Part shown: piece after piece, positions 17,673-26,827 of the stretch | How positions within the stretch are numbered: position 1 is the stretch's first letter | Layout of the letters: every line of letters starts with the position of its first letter | DNA from: Loktanella sp. PT4BL | Lineage (GTDB): Bacteria; Pseudomonadota; Alphaproteobacteria; Rhodobacterales; Rhodobacteraceae | DNA: 64,000 nt | Assembly: GCF_003201935.1 (NCBI RefSeq) | Contig: NZ_QJJL01000001.1 | Span: 62,001 to 126,000, forward strand | Direction: 5' to 3' | Made by a program: the position numbers and the translations under genes | Notes under the pieces: generated by a model | Databases searched by the model: none | Seen by the model: the letters and a program-made list of their open reading frames with translations, nothing else | What the model was told of the DNA's origin: nothing

Positions 17673-20294
17673 ATGAGCAACAGCACAGTCACGCCGATGA
17701 TGGCGCAATATCTGGAAATCAAAGCTGAGCATCCTGATGCGCTGCTGTTTTACCGGATGGGCGATTTCTATGAGATGTTCTTTGACGATGCCGTTGCTGC
17801 GGCAGAGGCGCTTGATATCGCGCTGACAAAACGCGGCAAGCATGATGAACAGGATATACCGATGTGCGGTGTGCCGCATCACGCGGCTGAAGGCTATTTC
17901 CTCACGCTGATCCGCAAAGGGTTCCGCGTGGCGGTTTGTGAGCAGATGGAAAGCCCCGCTGAGGCGAAGAAGCGTGGTTATAAGGCGGTTGTGAAACGTG
18001 AAGTCGTGCGTCTGGTCACGCCGGGTACGTTGACCGAGGATTCGTTGCTTGATGCACGCCGGCATAATTTTCTGGCGGCCTATCATAGCGTGCGCGATGC
18101 AGGGGCACTGGCGTGGGTCGATATCTCGACCGGTGCGTTCCATGTGATGCCTTGCGGGGGCGCGCAACTGGGCCCCGAACTGGCACGATTAACGCCACGC
18201 GAGGTGATTGTTGCAGACGGGTCCGAGGCGGATTGGGCTGGAATAGTGTCGGATTCCGGTGCAACGCTGACAACCTTGGGTGCAGCGGCATTTGACAGTG
18301 TTTCAGGCGAAAAGCGCCTGTGTAGTGTCTATAAAGTCAGCTCACTTGATGCGTTTGGCAGCTTTGGTCGCGCCGAGATTGGGGCCATGTCTGCTGTTGC
18401 CGAATATCTGGATATTACGCAGCGCGGTAATCTGCCTTTGTTGCGCCCCCCCGTTCAGGAGGGCCAGTCAGCAGCAATGCAGATTGATGCGGCGACACGG
18501 CGATCATTGGAGCTGACCCAAGCGATGAACGGCGGCAAGCAAGGGTCGCTTTTGCATTGCATTGATCGCACAGTCACCGCAAGTGGTGCGCGATTGTTGG
18601 AACGGCGGCTTTCGTCACCGTCCTGCAATGGTGATGTCATCACGGGGCGGTTGGATGCGGTCGGGTTCTTGGCCAATCAGGCGCGGCTGACCAAGGATAT
18701 TCGACAGAGTTTGCGCGGCGTGCATGATCTGGACCGCGCGTTGTCACGTTTGGCGCTGGATCGTGGCGGGCCACGGGATATGGCAGCAATTCGCAACACC
18801 ATCGGACAGGCCATTGCGCTTTCCGCGCTGATGCCGGCGGATTTGCCCCCTATTCTGGCGGATGCAACGCAGGATTTGACAGGGCATCAGGCGTTGTTGG
18901 ACCTGTTGGATGAGGCGCTGATTGCAGAACCGCCGCTTTTGTCGCGCGACGGCGGGTTCATTGCGCCGGGGTATGACGCCGAACTGGACGAAGTGCGCAA
19001 GTTACGTGACGAAGGCCGGTCTGTGATTGCGCAGATGCAATCAGAGTATATCGAGACATCGGGCGTGTCGTCGCTGAAGATCAAGCACAACAACGTGCTG
19101 GGGTACTTTATCGAGACAACGGCAACGCATGCGGCCAAAATGATGGCCCCGCCATTGAATGAAACCTTCATTCATCGCCAGACCACGGCCAATCAGGTGC
19201 GTTTTACCACCGTAGAGCTGTCAGAGATCGAGACGCGTATCCTCAATGCGGGCGGGCGTGCACTCGAGATCGAAAAGAGACTCTATTCCAGCCTGAAAGA
19301 GGCGATTATTGCGCAGGCAGGGCCGCTTGGCGCATTGGCGCGGGCGCTGTCCGAAATTGATTTGAACGCAGGTCTTGCGGAATTGGCGGTGACCGAAAAC
19401 TGGGTCAGGCCACGGGTGGACGACAGCCGCGCATTTGACATCACAGGCGGGCGGCATCCCGTTGTTGAGGCGGCTTTGCAGAAAGACGGCGCGCCATTTA
19501 TCGCCAATGATTGCGGATTGACCGACACACCAATCTGGTTGCTGACCGGTCCGAACATGGCAGGTAAATCGACGTTTCTACGACAGAATGCGCTGCTTGC
19601 GATTTTGGCTCAGATGGGCAGTTTTGTGCCGGCCACCGAGGCCCACATCGGGATTGTCAGCCAGTTGTTTAGCCGCGTCGGGGCGTCAGACGATCTGGCA
19701 CGCGGGCGGTCGACCTTTATGGTCGAGATGGTGGAAACGGCAGCGATTTTGAATCAGGCCGATGATCGGGCGCTTGTCATTCTGGATGAAATCGGGCGCG
19801 GCACCGCGACATATGACGGTTTGTCGATTGCCTGGGCGACGTTGGAACATTTGCATGATGTGAACCGCTGTCGCGCGCTGTTTGCTACGCATTACCACGA
19901 AATGTCGGCGCTATCGGCAAAGCTCGAGGGTGTGGATAACGCAACGGTCACCGTGAAGGAATGGGAAGGCGACGTGATTTTCCTGCATGAGGTCAAGCGC
20001 GGCACAGCGGATCGCAGTTACGGGGTGCAAGTTGCGCGTTTGGCAGGGTTGCCTGCCGTCGTTGTAGAGCGCGCCAAAGTGGTTCTGGAAGCTTTGGAAA
20101 AAGGTGAGCGCGAAGGCGGGACAGCGCAGAAAGCGATCATTGATGATCTGCCGCTGTTTTCTGCAACGCCTGCCCCGGTCACCGTTGCGCCAAAGCCCTC
20201 TGTAATCGAGGAACGTTTGCGCGATGTGCACCCCGATGAGCTGAGCCCCCGGGATGCGCTTGATCTGATTTATGAGTTGCGGTCGAAATTGTAG
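17673..20294 (+). CDS. mutS: DNA mismatch repair ATPase MutS
   Basis: MutS recognises mismatches and starts methyl-independent or directed repair. The 873-aa length is normal. The mismatch-binding Phe-x-Glu motif is present near the N-terminus (GDFYEMF). The ATPase domain has Walker A GPNMAGKST near residue 630, Walker B LVILDEIGRGTATYDG, and the conserved ATHYHE His motif. The C-terminus ends in a short helix (SPRDALDLIYELRSKL) as in tetramer-forming MutS. The ATG has GGGGGA upstream. The gene ends in a hairpin shared with the convergent grpE. Confidence 0.96.
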   Translation: MSNSTVTPMMAQYLEIKAEHPDALLFYRMGDFYEMFFDDAVAAAEALDIALTKRGKHDEQDIPMCGVPHHAAEGYFLTLIRKGFRVAVCEQMESPAEAKKRGYKAVVKREVVRLVTPGTLTEDSLLDARRHNFLAAYHSVRDAGALAWVDISTGAFHVMPCGGAQLGPELARLTPREVIVADGSEADWAGIVSDSGATLTTLGAAAFDSVSGEKRLCSVYKVSSLDAFGSFGRAEIGAMSAVAEYLDITQRGNLPLLRPPVQEGQSAAMQIDAATRRSLELTQAMNGGKQGSLLHCIDRTVTASGARLLERRLSSPSCNGDVITGRLDAVGFLANQARLTKDIRQSLRGVHDLDRALSRLALDRGGPRDMAAIRNTIGQAIALSALMPADLPPILADATQDLTGHQALLDLLDEALIAEPPLLSRDGGFIAPGYDAELDEVRKLRDEGRSVIAQMQSEYIETSGVSSLKIKHNNVLGYFIETTATHAAKMMAPPLNETFIHRQTTANQVRFTTVELSEIETRILNAGGRALEIEKRLYSSLKEAIIAQAGPLGALARALSEIDLNAGLAELAVTENWVRPRVDDSRAFDITGGRHPVVEAALQKDGAPFIANDCGLTDTPIWLLTGPNMAGKSTFLRQNALLAILAQMGSFVPATEAHIGIVSQLFSRVGASDDLARGRSTFMVEMVETAAILNQADDRALVILDEIGRGTATYDGLSIAWATLEHLHDVNRCRALFATHYHEMSALSAKLEGVDNATVTVKEWEGDVIFLHEVKRGTADRSYGVQVARLAGLPAVVVERAKVVLEALEKGEREGGTAQKAIIDDLPLFSATPAPVTVAPKPSVIEERLRDVHPDELSPRDALDLIYELRSKL

Positions 20295-20315
20295 CGTGGG
20301 TTGGTCCCACCCTAC
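20291..20315. terminator. Hairpin between mutS and grpE enclosing both stop codons
   Basis: A GTGGG-TTGGT-CCCAC hairpin (20296-20310) extends with one mismatch into GTAG/CTAC, so both convergent stop codons lie in the outer stem. There is no long T tract; a role in termination or transcript protection is inferred. Similar GTGGG/CCCACCCTAC strings are, from memory, common in Rhodobacterales. Confidence 0.55.
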
Positions 20316-20869
20316 GATGCGGGCATGGATGACACGCCGACTTGGGCCGGGCGCAACAGGCGGTCGTGCAGCATGAAACCCTCGGCGGCGACCTGAATGA
20401 TCTCGCCTGCTTTGGTGCCGGGCACAGGCGCTTCGAACATAGCCTGGTGTAGCTGCGGGTCGAATTTATCACCTACTTCAGGCGTAATAGGGTCGATTCC
20501 GTGCTTTTTGAACACGCTGATCAATTCGCGCATTGTCAGCTCGACACCCTCAAGCAAGGCTTTGTTTGCGTCTTGCTCGGCCTCGGCTGAGGACTGCAAC
20601 GCGCGGCGCAGGTTGTCGTAAACCGGCAGCATGTCGCGGGCGAGTTTGGAACCACCATAGTTTTCAGCCTCGCGGCGGTCACGATCGGCACGTTTGCGGG
20701 TATTTTCCGCATCAGCCAATGCGCGCATGAACTTGTCACGGAATTCATCACGCTCTGCGCGCAGGGCTTCGATTTCATCAAAGCTTGCTTCAGCAGCATC
20801 GAAATCAATCTCGTCGCCTTCAGCTGCGAGTTCATCAAGGCTTTGTAGTTCTTCGTCTTTATCAGACAT
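20312..20869 (-). CDS. grpE: Nucleotide exchange factor GrpE
   Basis: GrpE releases ADP from DnaK. The 185-aa protein has an acidic N-terminal tail, a long coiled coil (~residues 28-85, heptad-like, with DAENTRKRADRD), and the C-terminal beta domain with the GrpE signature around HGIDPITPEVGDKFDPQLHQAM and VAAEGFMLHDRLLRPAQV. It follows hrcA by 11 bases on the same strand, the usual hrcA-grpE heat-shock pair. I see no CIRCE element upstream of hrcA, so control through sigma-32 or another factor is possible. Confidence 0.95.
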   Translation of the reverse strand: MSDKDEELQSLDELAAEGDEIDFDAAEASFDEIEALRAERDEFRDKFMRALADAENTRKRADRDRREAENYGGSKLARDMLPVYDNLRRALQSSAEAEQDANKALLEGVELTMRELISVFKKHGIDPITPEVGDKFDPQLHQAMFEAPVPGTKAGEIIQVAAEGFMLHDRLLRPAQVGVSSMPAS

Positions 20870-20880
20870 CAGTCTTCCCT

Positions 20881-21945
20881 TTACGAGCGGTCAACGATCA
20901 TCTTGCCGACCAGCTTTGCGGTGTAGTTCACGATTGGTACGATGCGCCCATAGTTCAGCCGTGTTGGACCAATCACCCCAACGGCGCCAATGATCTTTTT
21001 GTCGGCGTTCATATAAGGGGAAACGACCAGAGATGAACCCGAAAGTGAGAACAATTTGTTCTCGGAGCCAATAAAAATGCGCACCCCCTCACCTTCTTCG
21101 GCAAGATCAAGGAATTGCGCGATGTCACGCTTGCGTTCAAGGTCGTCAAAGAGGGTACGGATACGGGCAAGATCTGCCTCGTCACCACCTTCACCAAGCA
21201 GATTGCCGCGCCCGCGCACAATCAACCGCTCCGTCGATTCGCCTTCATTCTCCCAAAGAACGACGCCATTCTCGACGAGTTCGGCAGCCAAGGCGTTGAT
21301 TTCCTGACGCCGTGTTTTGATCTCACGTGAAATTACGGCGCTGAGGTCCGATAGCGTATGCCCCGCCGCGATTGCATTCAGGAAATTCGCAGCCTCGCGC
21401 ATGGAAGACGGGGTTTGGCCAGGTGGCGGTGTAAAGACGCGGTTTTCCACATGGCCGTCACCGAAGACCAGCACAACCAGCGCGCGGTCGGCAGAGAGCG
21501 AGACAAACTCGATATGTCTAATCGGCGCTTCGTGCTTCGGGGTCAGCACAAGGCTGGCACCATGCGTCACACCAGAGAGCGCCTGGCCGACCTCATCCAG
21601 AACAGTGGTAACGTCCTGATTGTTCGACGTAACGGTGCGATCAATTTTTTCACGGTCCTGACCATCAAGATCGCCAACTTCCAGCAACCCGTCAACGAAA
21701 AGGCGCAGCCCCAACTGGGTGGGAATGCGGCCCGCGCTGACATGGGGGCTTCCCAACAGTCCGAGATACTCGAGATCCTGCATCACATTGCGGATCGTCG
21801 CGGCGCTGACCTGTTCGGAAAAATCTCGGGTGAGCGAGCGTGACCCGACAGGTGCGCCACTTTCAAGGTAGCCTTCGACCACGCGGCGAAACACCTCGCG
21901 GGAGCGCGCGTTCATTTCGTCAATATTTGGCGATTGTGCTGTCAT
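20881..21945 (-). CDS. hrcA: Heat-inducible transcription repressor HrcA
   Basis: HrcA binds CIRCE operators to repress groE and dnaK operons. The 354-aa protein has the N-terminal winged helix (SREVFRRVVEGYLESGAPVG, then SAATIRNVMQDLE, ending in GLLGSPHVSAGRIPT), which is the signature of the family, and the C-terminal GAF-like dimer domain ending in VGVIGPTRLNYGRIVPIV. I chose the ATG at 21945; a TTG at 21960 gives five more residues but no ribosome site. No TTAGCACTC-N9-GAGTGCTAA was found near this gene, so it may not regulate itself here. Confidence 0.94.
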   Translation of the reverse strand: MTAQSPNIDEMNARSREVFRRVVEGYLESGAPVGSRSLTRDFSEQVSAATIRNVMQDLEYLGLLGSPHVSAGRIPTQLGLRLFVDGLLEVGDLDGQDREKIDRTVTSNNQDVTTVLDEVGQALSGVTHGASLVLTPKHEAPIRHIEFVSLSADRALVVLVFGDGHVENRVFTPPPGQTPSSMREAANFLNAIAAGHTLSDLSAVISREIKTRRQEINALAAELVENGVVLWENEGESTERLIVRGRGNLLGEGGDEADLARIRTLFDDLERKRDIAQFLDLAEEGEGVRIFIGSENKLFSLSGSSLVVSPYMNADKKIIGAVGVIGPTRLNYGRIVPIVNYTAKLVGKMIVDRS

Positions 21946-22060
21946 TGGTTCCACTGGCAAGGCGTCGCAATTAAAACGAAGTTTGCGGTAGCGTCAATCG
22001 GGGTTGGATTTCATATGTGGGCAGCGTATGCCGCTAATGCAACCGATAGGAGGAAACCCG

Positions 22061-22768
22061 ATGCGTCCATCTGGCCGTCAAACGAATGAAATGCGCGAAA
22101 TCTCGATCGAGACAGGCGTGACGATGCACGCGGAAGGGTCTTGTCTGATCAAATGTGGCAATACCCATGTGCTTTGCACCGCGACCATTGACGAGCGTGT
22201 ACCACCGTTTCTGAAGAATTCCGGCCTTGGGTGGGTGACAGCGGAATACGGCATGCTGCCACGTGCGACAAATACGCGGATGCGGCGTGAGGCAAAGAAC
22301 GGGCAATCCGGCCGCACACAGGAAATCCAGCGGTTGATCGGGCGGTCTTTGCGGGCCGGTGTTGATCGGGTCGCACTGGGGGAGCGCCAGATCGTGGTGG
22401 ATTGTGATGTTATTCAGGCCGATGGGGGCACACGCTGTGCATCAATCACGGGCGGTTGGGTCGCGTTGAAGCTGGCAGTGCAAAAGTTGATGAAGGCGGG
22501 TGATGTGATCAGCGATCCTTTGATCGACCCTGTCGCGGCAATTTCTTGCGGGATTTATGCGGGTCAGGAAGTGCTGGATCTGGATTATCCCGAGGACAGT
22601 GAAGCCGGTGTTGACGGCAACTTTGTCATGTCAGCTGGAAAACTGATCGAGGTACAGATGTCTGCAGAGGGGTCAACCTATACGCGCGCGCAGATGGATG
22701 CCCTGCTTGATCTGGCGGAAAAAGGTGTCGCGGAACTGACAGCGGCGCAACTGGCGGCGGTGTCCTGA
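22061..22768 (+). CDS. rph: Ribonuclease PH
   Basis: RNase PH trims tRNA 3' ends by phosphorolysis. The 235-aa protein starts MRPSGR, and carries the family motifs [29 protein letters not shown] (catalytic and phosphate-binding region) and [14 protein letters not shown] with the conserved Asp. The ATG at 22061 has a perfect AGGAGG seven bases upstream; the open frame runs back to 22004 but lacks family sequence. It is divergent from hrcA, and starts a three-gene operon with rdgB (TGATG overlap) and hemW. Confidence 0.95.
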   Translation: MRPSGRQTNEMREISIETGVTMHAEGSCLIKCGNTHVLCTATIDERVPPFLKNSGLGWVTAEYGMLPRATNTRMRREAKNGQSGRTQEIQRLIGRSLRAGVDRVALGERQIVVDCDVIQADGGTRCASITGGWVALKLAVQKLMKAGDVISDPLIDPVAAISCGIYAGQEVLDLDYPEDSEAGVDGNFVMSAGKLIEVQMSAEGSTYTRAQMDALLDLAEKGVAELTAAQLAAVS

Positions 22769-23376
22769 TGCGGCGATTTGACGGCAAGGAATTGGTGATT
22801 GCGACCCATAACCAAGGGAAGCTGGAAGAGATTGCCGATCTGTTGCGCCCTTACGGGGTGTCTTTGACGTCAAACGCAGATCATGGGTTGCCCGAGCCGG
22901 AAGAAACCGAAACCACTTTTGTCGGGAACGCACGGATCAAGGCGCATGCAGCAGCCAAGGCAACCGGCCTGCCGGCCCTGTCGGATGATAGCGGGATCGA
23001 GATTGACGGCCTTGGTGGTGCGCCCGGCGTTTATACTGCGGATTGGGCGGAAACACCCAACGGCCGCGATTTCAAGATGGCAATGGCGCGGAGTTGGGCC
23101 GAGTTAGAGTCTGTTTCCGCCCCCTACCCACGGACTGCGCGGTTTTGTTGCACCTTGGTTCTGGCCTGGCCTGACGGACATGACGAGGTGTTTCCCGGTG
23201 TCATGCCCGGCCAGATTGTTTGGCCGATGCGTGGTGACCAAGGGCATGGATATGATCCGATTTTTCAGCCTGATGGTTATGACATCACCTTTGGCGAGAT
23301 GGATCGCTGGGAAAAGAACAAGATCAGCCACCGAGCTGATGCTTTTGCCAAGCTGATCGCGGGTTGTTTTGCCTAG
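22768..23376 (+). CDS. rdgB: Non-canonical purine NTP pyrophosphatase (RdgB/HAM1)
   Basis: RdgB hydrolyses dITP, ITP and XTP and keeps deaminated purines out of DNA. The 202-aa protein starts with the THNQGKLEEI motif (Ser/Thr-x-Asn-x-x-Lys), has the LPALSDDSGIEIDGLGGAPGVYTA stretch with catalytic Asp residues, and the GHGYDPIFQP motif for base recognition. The start overlaps the rph stop by one base (TGATG), so it is coupled. The last codons overlap the possible upstream starts of hemW. Confidence 0.95.
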   Translation: MRRFDGKELVIATHNQGKLEEIADLLRPYGVSLTSNADHGLPEPEETETTFVGNARIKAHAAAKATGLPALSDDSGIEIDGLGGAPGVYTADWAETPNGRDFKMAMARSWAELESVSAPYPRTARFCCTLVLAWPDGHDEVFPGVMPGQIVWPMRGDQGHGYDPIFQPDGYDITFGEMDRWEKNKISHRADAFAKLIAGCFA

Positions 23377-23377
23377 G

Positions 23378-24532
23378 ATGGAAGATTGGGAGCATGGAGG
23401 CTTTGGCCTCTATATTCACTGGCCGTTTTGTCAGGCGAAGTGTCCCTATTGCGATTTTAACAGTCATGTCGTGGCCCAGATTGACCAAGGTGCCTGGGCC
23501 GAGGCCTATTTGAGCGAGATTGCACGTGTTGGGGCCGAAACGCAGGGCCGTGTTTTGCGGTCTGTTTTCTTTGGCGGTGGCACGCCCAGCCTGATGGATC
23601 CGGCGGTGGTTGATACAATCCTGACGAAGGTACGTGCGACTTGGCCGATGGCGAATGATATCGAGATCACGCTGGAGGCGAATCCGACGTCAGTCGAAGC
23701 GGAACGCTTTGCCGGCTACCGCGATGCGGGGGTGAACCGCGTTTCCATGGGTATTCAGGCGCTGAATGATGCAGATTTGAAGGCACTGGGCCGGTTGCAT
23801 AGCGCTGAAGAAGCAATGCGGGCCTTTGAAATTGCACGCAAGGTGTTCGATCGCGTGAGTTTTGATCTGATATACGCGCGGCAAGGCCAATCGGTCACGG
23901 ATTGGACGGCGGAATTGCGGCGTGCGCTGGATTTGGCGGTCGATCATTTATCGCTCTATCAGCTCACAATCGAGGATGGCACGGCCTTTGGTGATCGCTA
24001 TGCGGCAGGCAGACTGCGCGGTCTGCCGGATGATGATGCGGCAGCTGACATGTATGCCGCGACGCAAGAGATTTGCGAAGAGGCCGGATTTGCGGGCTAT
24101 GAGGTGTCCAATCACGCGCGCGCGGGCTGTGAGAGTATCCACAACAAAATCTATTGGCGCTATGGCGATTACGCTGGGATTGGGCCAGGCGCACATGGGC
24201 GTCTGACATTGGGTGGACAGCGGTTTGCGACCGAGGCACCACGCGCACCCGCGGGGTGGTTGGCACAGGTGCGCAAAACAGGAAACGGGGACTTGTCACG
24301 CGAGGCGCTCACGCAAGACGAGCAGTTTGCGGAGTTTCTGTTGATGGGGATGCGGTTGCGCGAAGGTGTGGATACTACGCGCTTTCCGCATCTCGGTAGA
24401 GACGAATATATAAATAAAATCAATGGGTTAGTTGACTTGGGGATGGTCACCTATAACTCGGAGATCCTGCAACTTACCGCTCAAGGCGCTCCTGTCTTGA
24501 ACGCTGTCCTGCGCGCCTTATTGGACGATTAA
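23378..24532 (+). CDS. hemW: Radical SAM heme chaperone HemW
   Basis: HemW is a radical-SAM protein of the coproporphyrinogen oxidase-like family that acts in heme trafficking. The 384-aa protein has the CxxxCxxC cluster motif as CQAKCPYC near residue 22, with the Phe after the third Cys that marks HemW rather than the CNDC type of HemN. The GGGTPS motif and the SAM-binding stretch follow. I chose the ATG at 23378, right after the rdgB stop; a TTG at 23369 is the alternative. It meets parB in convergence, with the two stop codons overlapping on a TTAA. Confidence 0.9.
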   Translation: MEDWEHGGFGLYIHWPFCQAKCPYCDFNSHVVAQIDQGAWAEAYLSEIARVGAETQGRVLRSVFFGGGTPSLMDPAVVDTILTKVRATWPMANDIEITLEANPTSVEAERFAGYRDAGVNRVSMGIQALNDADLKALGRLHSAEEAMRAFEIARKVFDRVSFDLIYARQGQSVTDWTAELRRALDLAVDHLSLYQLTIEDGTAFGDRYAAGRLRGLPDDDAAADMYAATQEICEEAGFAGYEVSNHARAGCESIHNKIYWRYGDYAGIGPGAHGRLTLGGQRFATEAPRAPAGWLAQVRKTGNGDLSREALTQDEQFAEFLLMGMRLREGVDTTRFPHLGRDEYINKINGLVDLGMVTYNSEILQLTAQGAPVLNAVLRALLDD

Positions 24533-25416
24533 CCACCGGAAAGCGCGCGGAGAAGATCATCCAGCTGATCAAGCGACTTATATGCAATCGTCATTTTGCC
24601 GCCTTCACTGCCTGCCGGATGATCGATTGTGACTTTCATGCGCAGCGTCGCTGACAGCTCATCTTCGATCTGGATGGTGTCAGCATCTTTGGGCACTGGC
24701 GCCCCTGGCACCGAACGCTTTTTGATTGCAGGACCCTTCTTGGCCAGCTTTTCGGTTTCGCGGACCGAGAGTTTGCGTTGAATGATTTCGCGGGCCAAGG
24801 CGACGGCATGATCGTGCCCGACAAGGGCACGTGCGTGACCGGCGGACAGCTGGCCACTGACAAGATAGGTCTGCACCTCTTCCGGTAGGGTCAGGAGGCG
24901 CAGCAGGTTTGCGATGTGGCTGCGGCTTTTGCCCAGAGCAGAGGCGAGTTTATCTTGAGTGTGGCCGAAGCGGTCCATCAATTGTTTATAGCCTGCGGCC
25001 TCATCCACGGGGTTCAGGTCTGCACGCTGGATGTTTTCGATGATCGCAATTTCAAGGACTTCTGTGTCATCATAGTCACGCAAGAGGACCGGGATTTCGT
25101 GCAACTTGGCGCGTTGCGCAGCACGCCAACGACGTTCACCCGCAACGATTTCGAAGAAATCAGGATCAGCCGGAGATTGCCGGACAATGAGAGGCTGAAT
25201 GATGCCTTTCTCGGCAATGGAACTTGCGAGTTCGTCAAGCGCATCCTCTGCAAAGGTGCGGCGCGGCTGATCGGGATTGGGGCGCACCCGTTCAATCGGC
25301 ACGACGAGATCGGGCCGCTTTGCCGGTGCTTCGCTGCTGTCGTCCGTTGCCACATCTGACATCAGAGCAGAGAGACCACGGCCCAGGCCACGGGATTTCT
25401 TTGGTGTGCGTGTCAT
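24529..25416 (-). CDS. parB: Chromosome-partitioning protein ParB
   Basis: ParB binds parS sites near the origin and spreads as a CTP-dependent clamp. The 295-aa protein has the N-terminal ParA-interaction peptide (KKSRGLGRGLSALM), the ParB/Srx CTPase fold with GERRWRAAQ (motif GERRxRA), a helix-turn-helix with LGKSRSHIANLLRLL, and a C-terminal dimer domain. It is the last gene in the mnmE-mnmG-rsmG-parA-parB run, with its start adjacent to the parA stop. Two perfect parS sites lie 1.4 and 3.3 kb upstream. Confidence 0.96.
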   Translation of the reverse strand: MTRTPKKSRGLGRGLSALMSDVATDDSSEAPAKRPDLVVPIERVRPNPDQPRRTFAEDALDELASSIAEKGIIQPLIVRQSPADPDFFEIVAGERRWRAAQRAKLHEIPVLLRDYDDTEVLEIAIIENIQRADLNPVDEAAGYKQLMDRFGHTQDKLASALGKSRSHIANLLRLLTLPEEVQTYLVSGQLSAGHARALVGHDHAVALAREIIQRKLSVRETEKLAKKGPAIKKRSVPGAPVPKDADTIQIEDELSATLRMKVTIDHPAGSEGGKMTIAYKSLDQLDDLLRALSGG

Positions 25417-26214
25417 CTATGCGGCCTTCTTTTTCTTTGTTCTTTCAATCAATTCAGCAGCGAGCGCACGATATGCGGCGCTGCCTTTTGATGCACTATC
25501 ATAGGAGAGCACGGGCATCGCGAATGATGGCGCTTCGCTCAGGCGGACGTTGCGGGGAATGACGGTTTTGAACACCATATCACCCATGTTTTCGCGGGCG
25601 TCATCCTCAACCTGCAAAGAGAGGTTGTTGCGGCTATCATACATTGTGAGCGCAATACCTTCGATCCTCAGATCGGGATTGGCGGTTTGCCGGACATCAC
25701 GGACAGTGAGAATAAGCTGTGAAAGGCCTTCGAGCGCGAAAAACTCGCTTTGTAGCGGCACAATGATGGAATGCGCCGCTACCATCGCGTTGACAGTCAA
25801 TATGTTGAGAGAGGGCGGGCAATCTATCAAAATGTAGTCAAAGACGAAAAGCGCCGGATCATTGCCCCGCAGCACATCCCGCAACAGGAAACTGCGTTTT
25901 GCATTGTCGACAAGTTCAAGATCGGCAGAGCTTAGGTCGGTTGTTGCTGGAATGATGCAAAGGCGATTGACGGATGTTTTCTGAATGGCCTTGGTCAAGG
26001 TGACATCGCCAGCCAGCAGATCGTAGGTTGTGGCCTCTCTCTTGTCATGATCAACGCCAAGGCCCGTAGATGCGTTCCCTTGCGGGTCCAGATCGATCAG
26101 CAGGACGTTTTTCTTTTTTTCTGCCAAGGCTGCACCCAAATTGATAGTGGTGGTCGTTTTCCCGACACCCCCTTTTTGGTTCGCAACCGCGATGATTATT
26201 GGATCATGAGCCAA
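25417..26214 (-). CDS. parA: Chromosome-partitioning ATPase ParA (Soj)
   Basis: ParA is the Walker-type ATPase that moves ParB-parS complexes. The 265-aa protein starts with the deviant Walker A motif NQKGGVGKTTTTINL (signature Lys at position ~15), has Walker A' around LLIDLDPQGNASTGLG, and Walker B DYILIDCPPSLN. The short N-terminus without a helix-turn-helix puts it in the chromosomal (type Ib-like) group. The start overlaps the end of rsmG by 11 bases. Confidence 0.96.
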   Translation of the reverse strand: MAHDPIIIAVANQKGGVGKTTTTINLGAALAEKKKNVLLIDLDPQGNASTGLGVDHDKREATTYDLLAGDVTLTKAIQKTSVNRLCIIPATTDLSSADLELVDNAKRSFLLRDVLRGNDPALFVFDYILIDCPPSLNILTVNAMVAAHSIIVPLQSEFFALEGLSQLILTVRDVRQTANPDLRIEGIALTMYDSRNNLSLQVEDDARENMGDMVFKTVIPRNVRLSEAPSFAMPVLSYDSASKGSAAYRALAAELIERTKKKKAA

Positions 26215-26824
26215 GCTTATCTATCCTTCGGATGGCGAGTATTCGTGCGTCAGGATCAGTGATACTGGCGTTTTCTTCAAGGTCAAACGACCAGTTCTTT
26301 TGCGCATCGGCAACTTCCTGTCCGGACTGGCGACCTTTGTGAAAAAGAGCCAAGCCGTCGTGCTTCAGGTGTCGCTGTGTCAGAGAAAGCAATCCAGATA
26401 GTGCGGTGAGTGCGCGAGCAGATACCACATCTGCATTCTGTTCAGGGGCAGTTTCAATTCGTTCAGCAATCACTTGCACTGAAAGGCCAAGCTCACGTGC
26501 CGCTGTGCGCAGGAATGCTGCTTTGCGTTGGTCGCTTTCAATGAGAACAAACTCCGCATGCGGGTTCTTGTCTTTAGCGAGAATCGCCATAACGATGCCG
26601 GGAAACCCGCCACCACTGCCGATATCGACCCATTTTTCAAAGGATTCTGGCGCAAACCTATAGAGCTGGACCGAATCGACGATATGGCGCTCCCAGATGG
26701 AATCTCGTGTTCCCCGCGCGATTAGGTTGATCTTTGCGGTCCATTTCGCAGTCAGAGCAGCAAATGCCTCAAGGTCTGACATTGTTTCACGTGAAACATT
26801 CACGCCGGCAACAACCAATGACAT
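26204..26824 (-). CDS. rsmG: 16S rRNA (guanine527-N7)-methyltransferase RsmG (GidB)
   Basis: RsmG methylates G527 of 16S rRNA; loss gives low-level streptomycin resistance in other bacteria. The 206-aa protein has the SAM-binding motif VDIGSGGGFPGIVMAI near residue 70 and ends as usual for the family. The start ATG at 26824 is four bases after the mnmG stop, with GGAACCTGAGAG before it. A perfect parS palindrome covers codons for the NVSRET stretch, which is itself common at this point in Rhodobacterales RsmG, so the longer start is supported over MSDLEAF. Confidence 0.94.
   Translation of the reverse strand: MSLVVAGVNVSRETMSDLEAFAALTAKWTAKINLIARGTRDSIWERHIVDSVQLYRFAPESFEKWVDIGSGGGFPGIVMAILAKDKNPHAEFVLIESDQRKAAFLRTAARELGLSVQVIAERIETAPEQNADVVSARALTALSGLLSLTQRHLKHDGLALFHKGRQSGQEVADAQKNWSFDLEENASITDPDARILAIRRIDKLGS
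26783..26798. other. parS site in rsmG (perfect 16-bp palindrome)
   Basis: The sequence TGTTTCACGTGAAACA is a perfect palindrome identical to the bacterial parS consensus. It sits within the first ~15 codons of rsmG, 0.6 kb upstream of the parA start. ParB binding here is inferred from the exact match and the location next to parAB and the origin. Confidence 0.93.
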
Positions 26825-26827
26825 CTC

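Noticed and set aside
21321-21333. parS-like TCTCACGTGAAAT in hrcA
   Set aside because: Only the central part of the palindrome matches, and it is in coding sequence; it is likely chance.
21946-22060. CIRCE operator expected near hrcA
   Set aside because: I looked for TTAGCACTC-N9-GAGTGCTAA on both strands in the hrcA/rph gap and found nothing similar.
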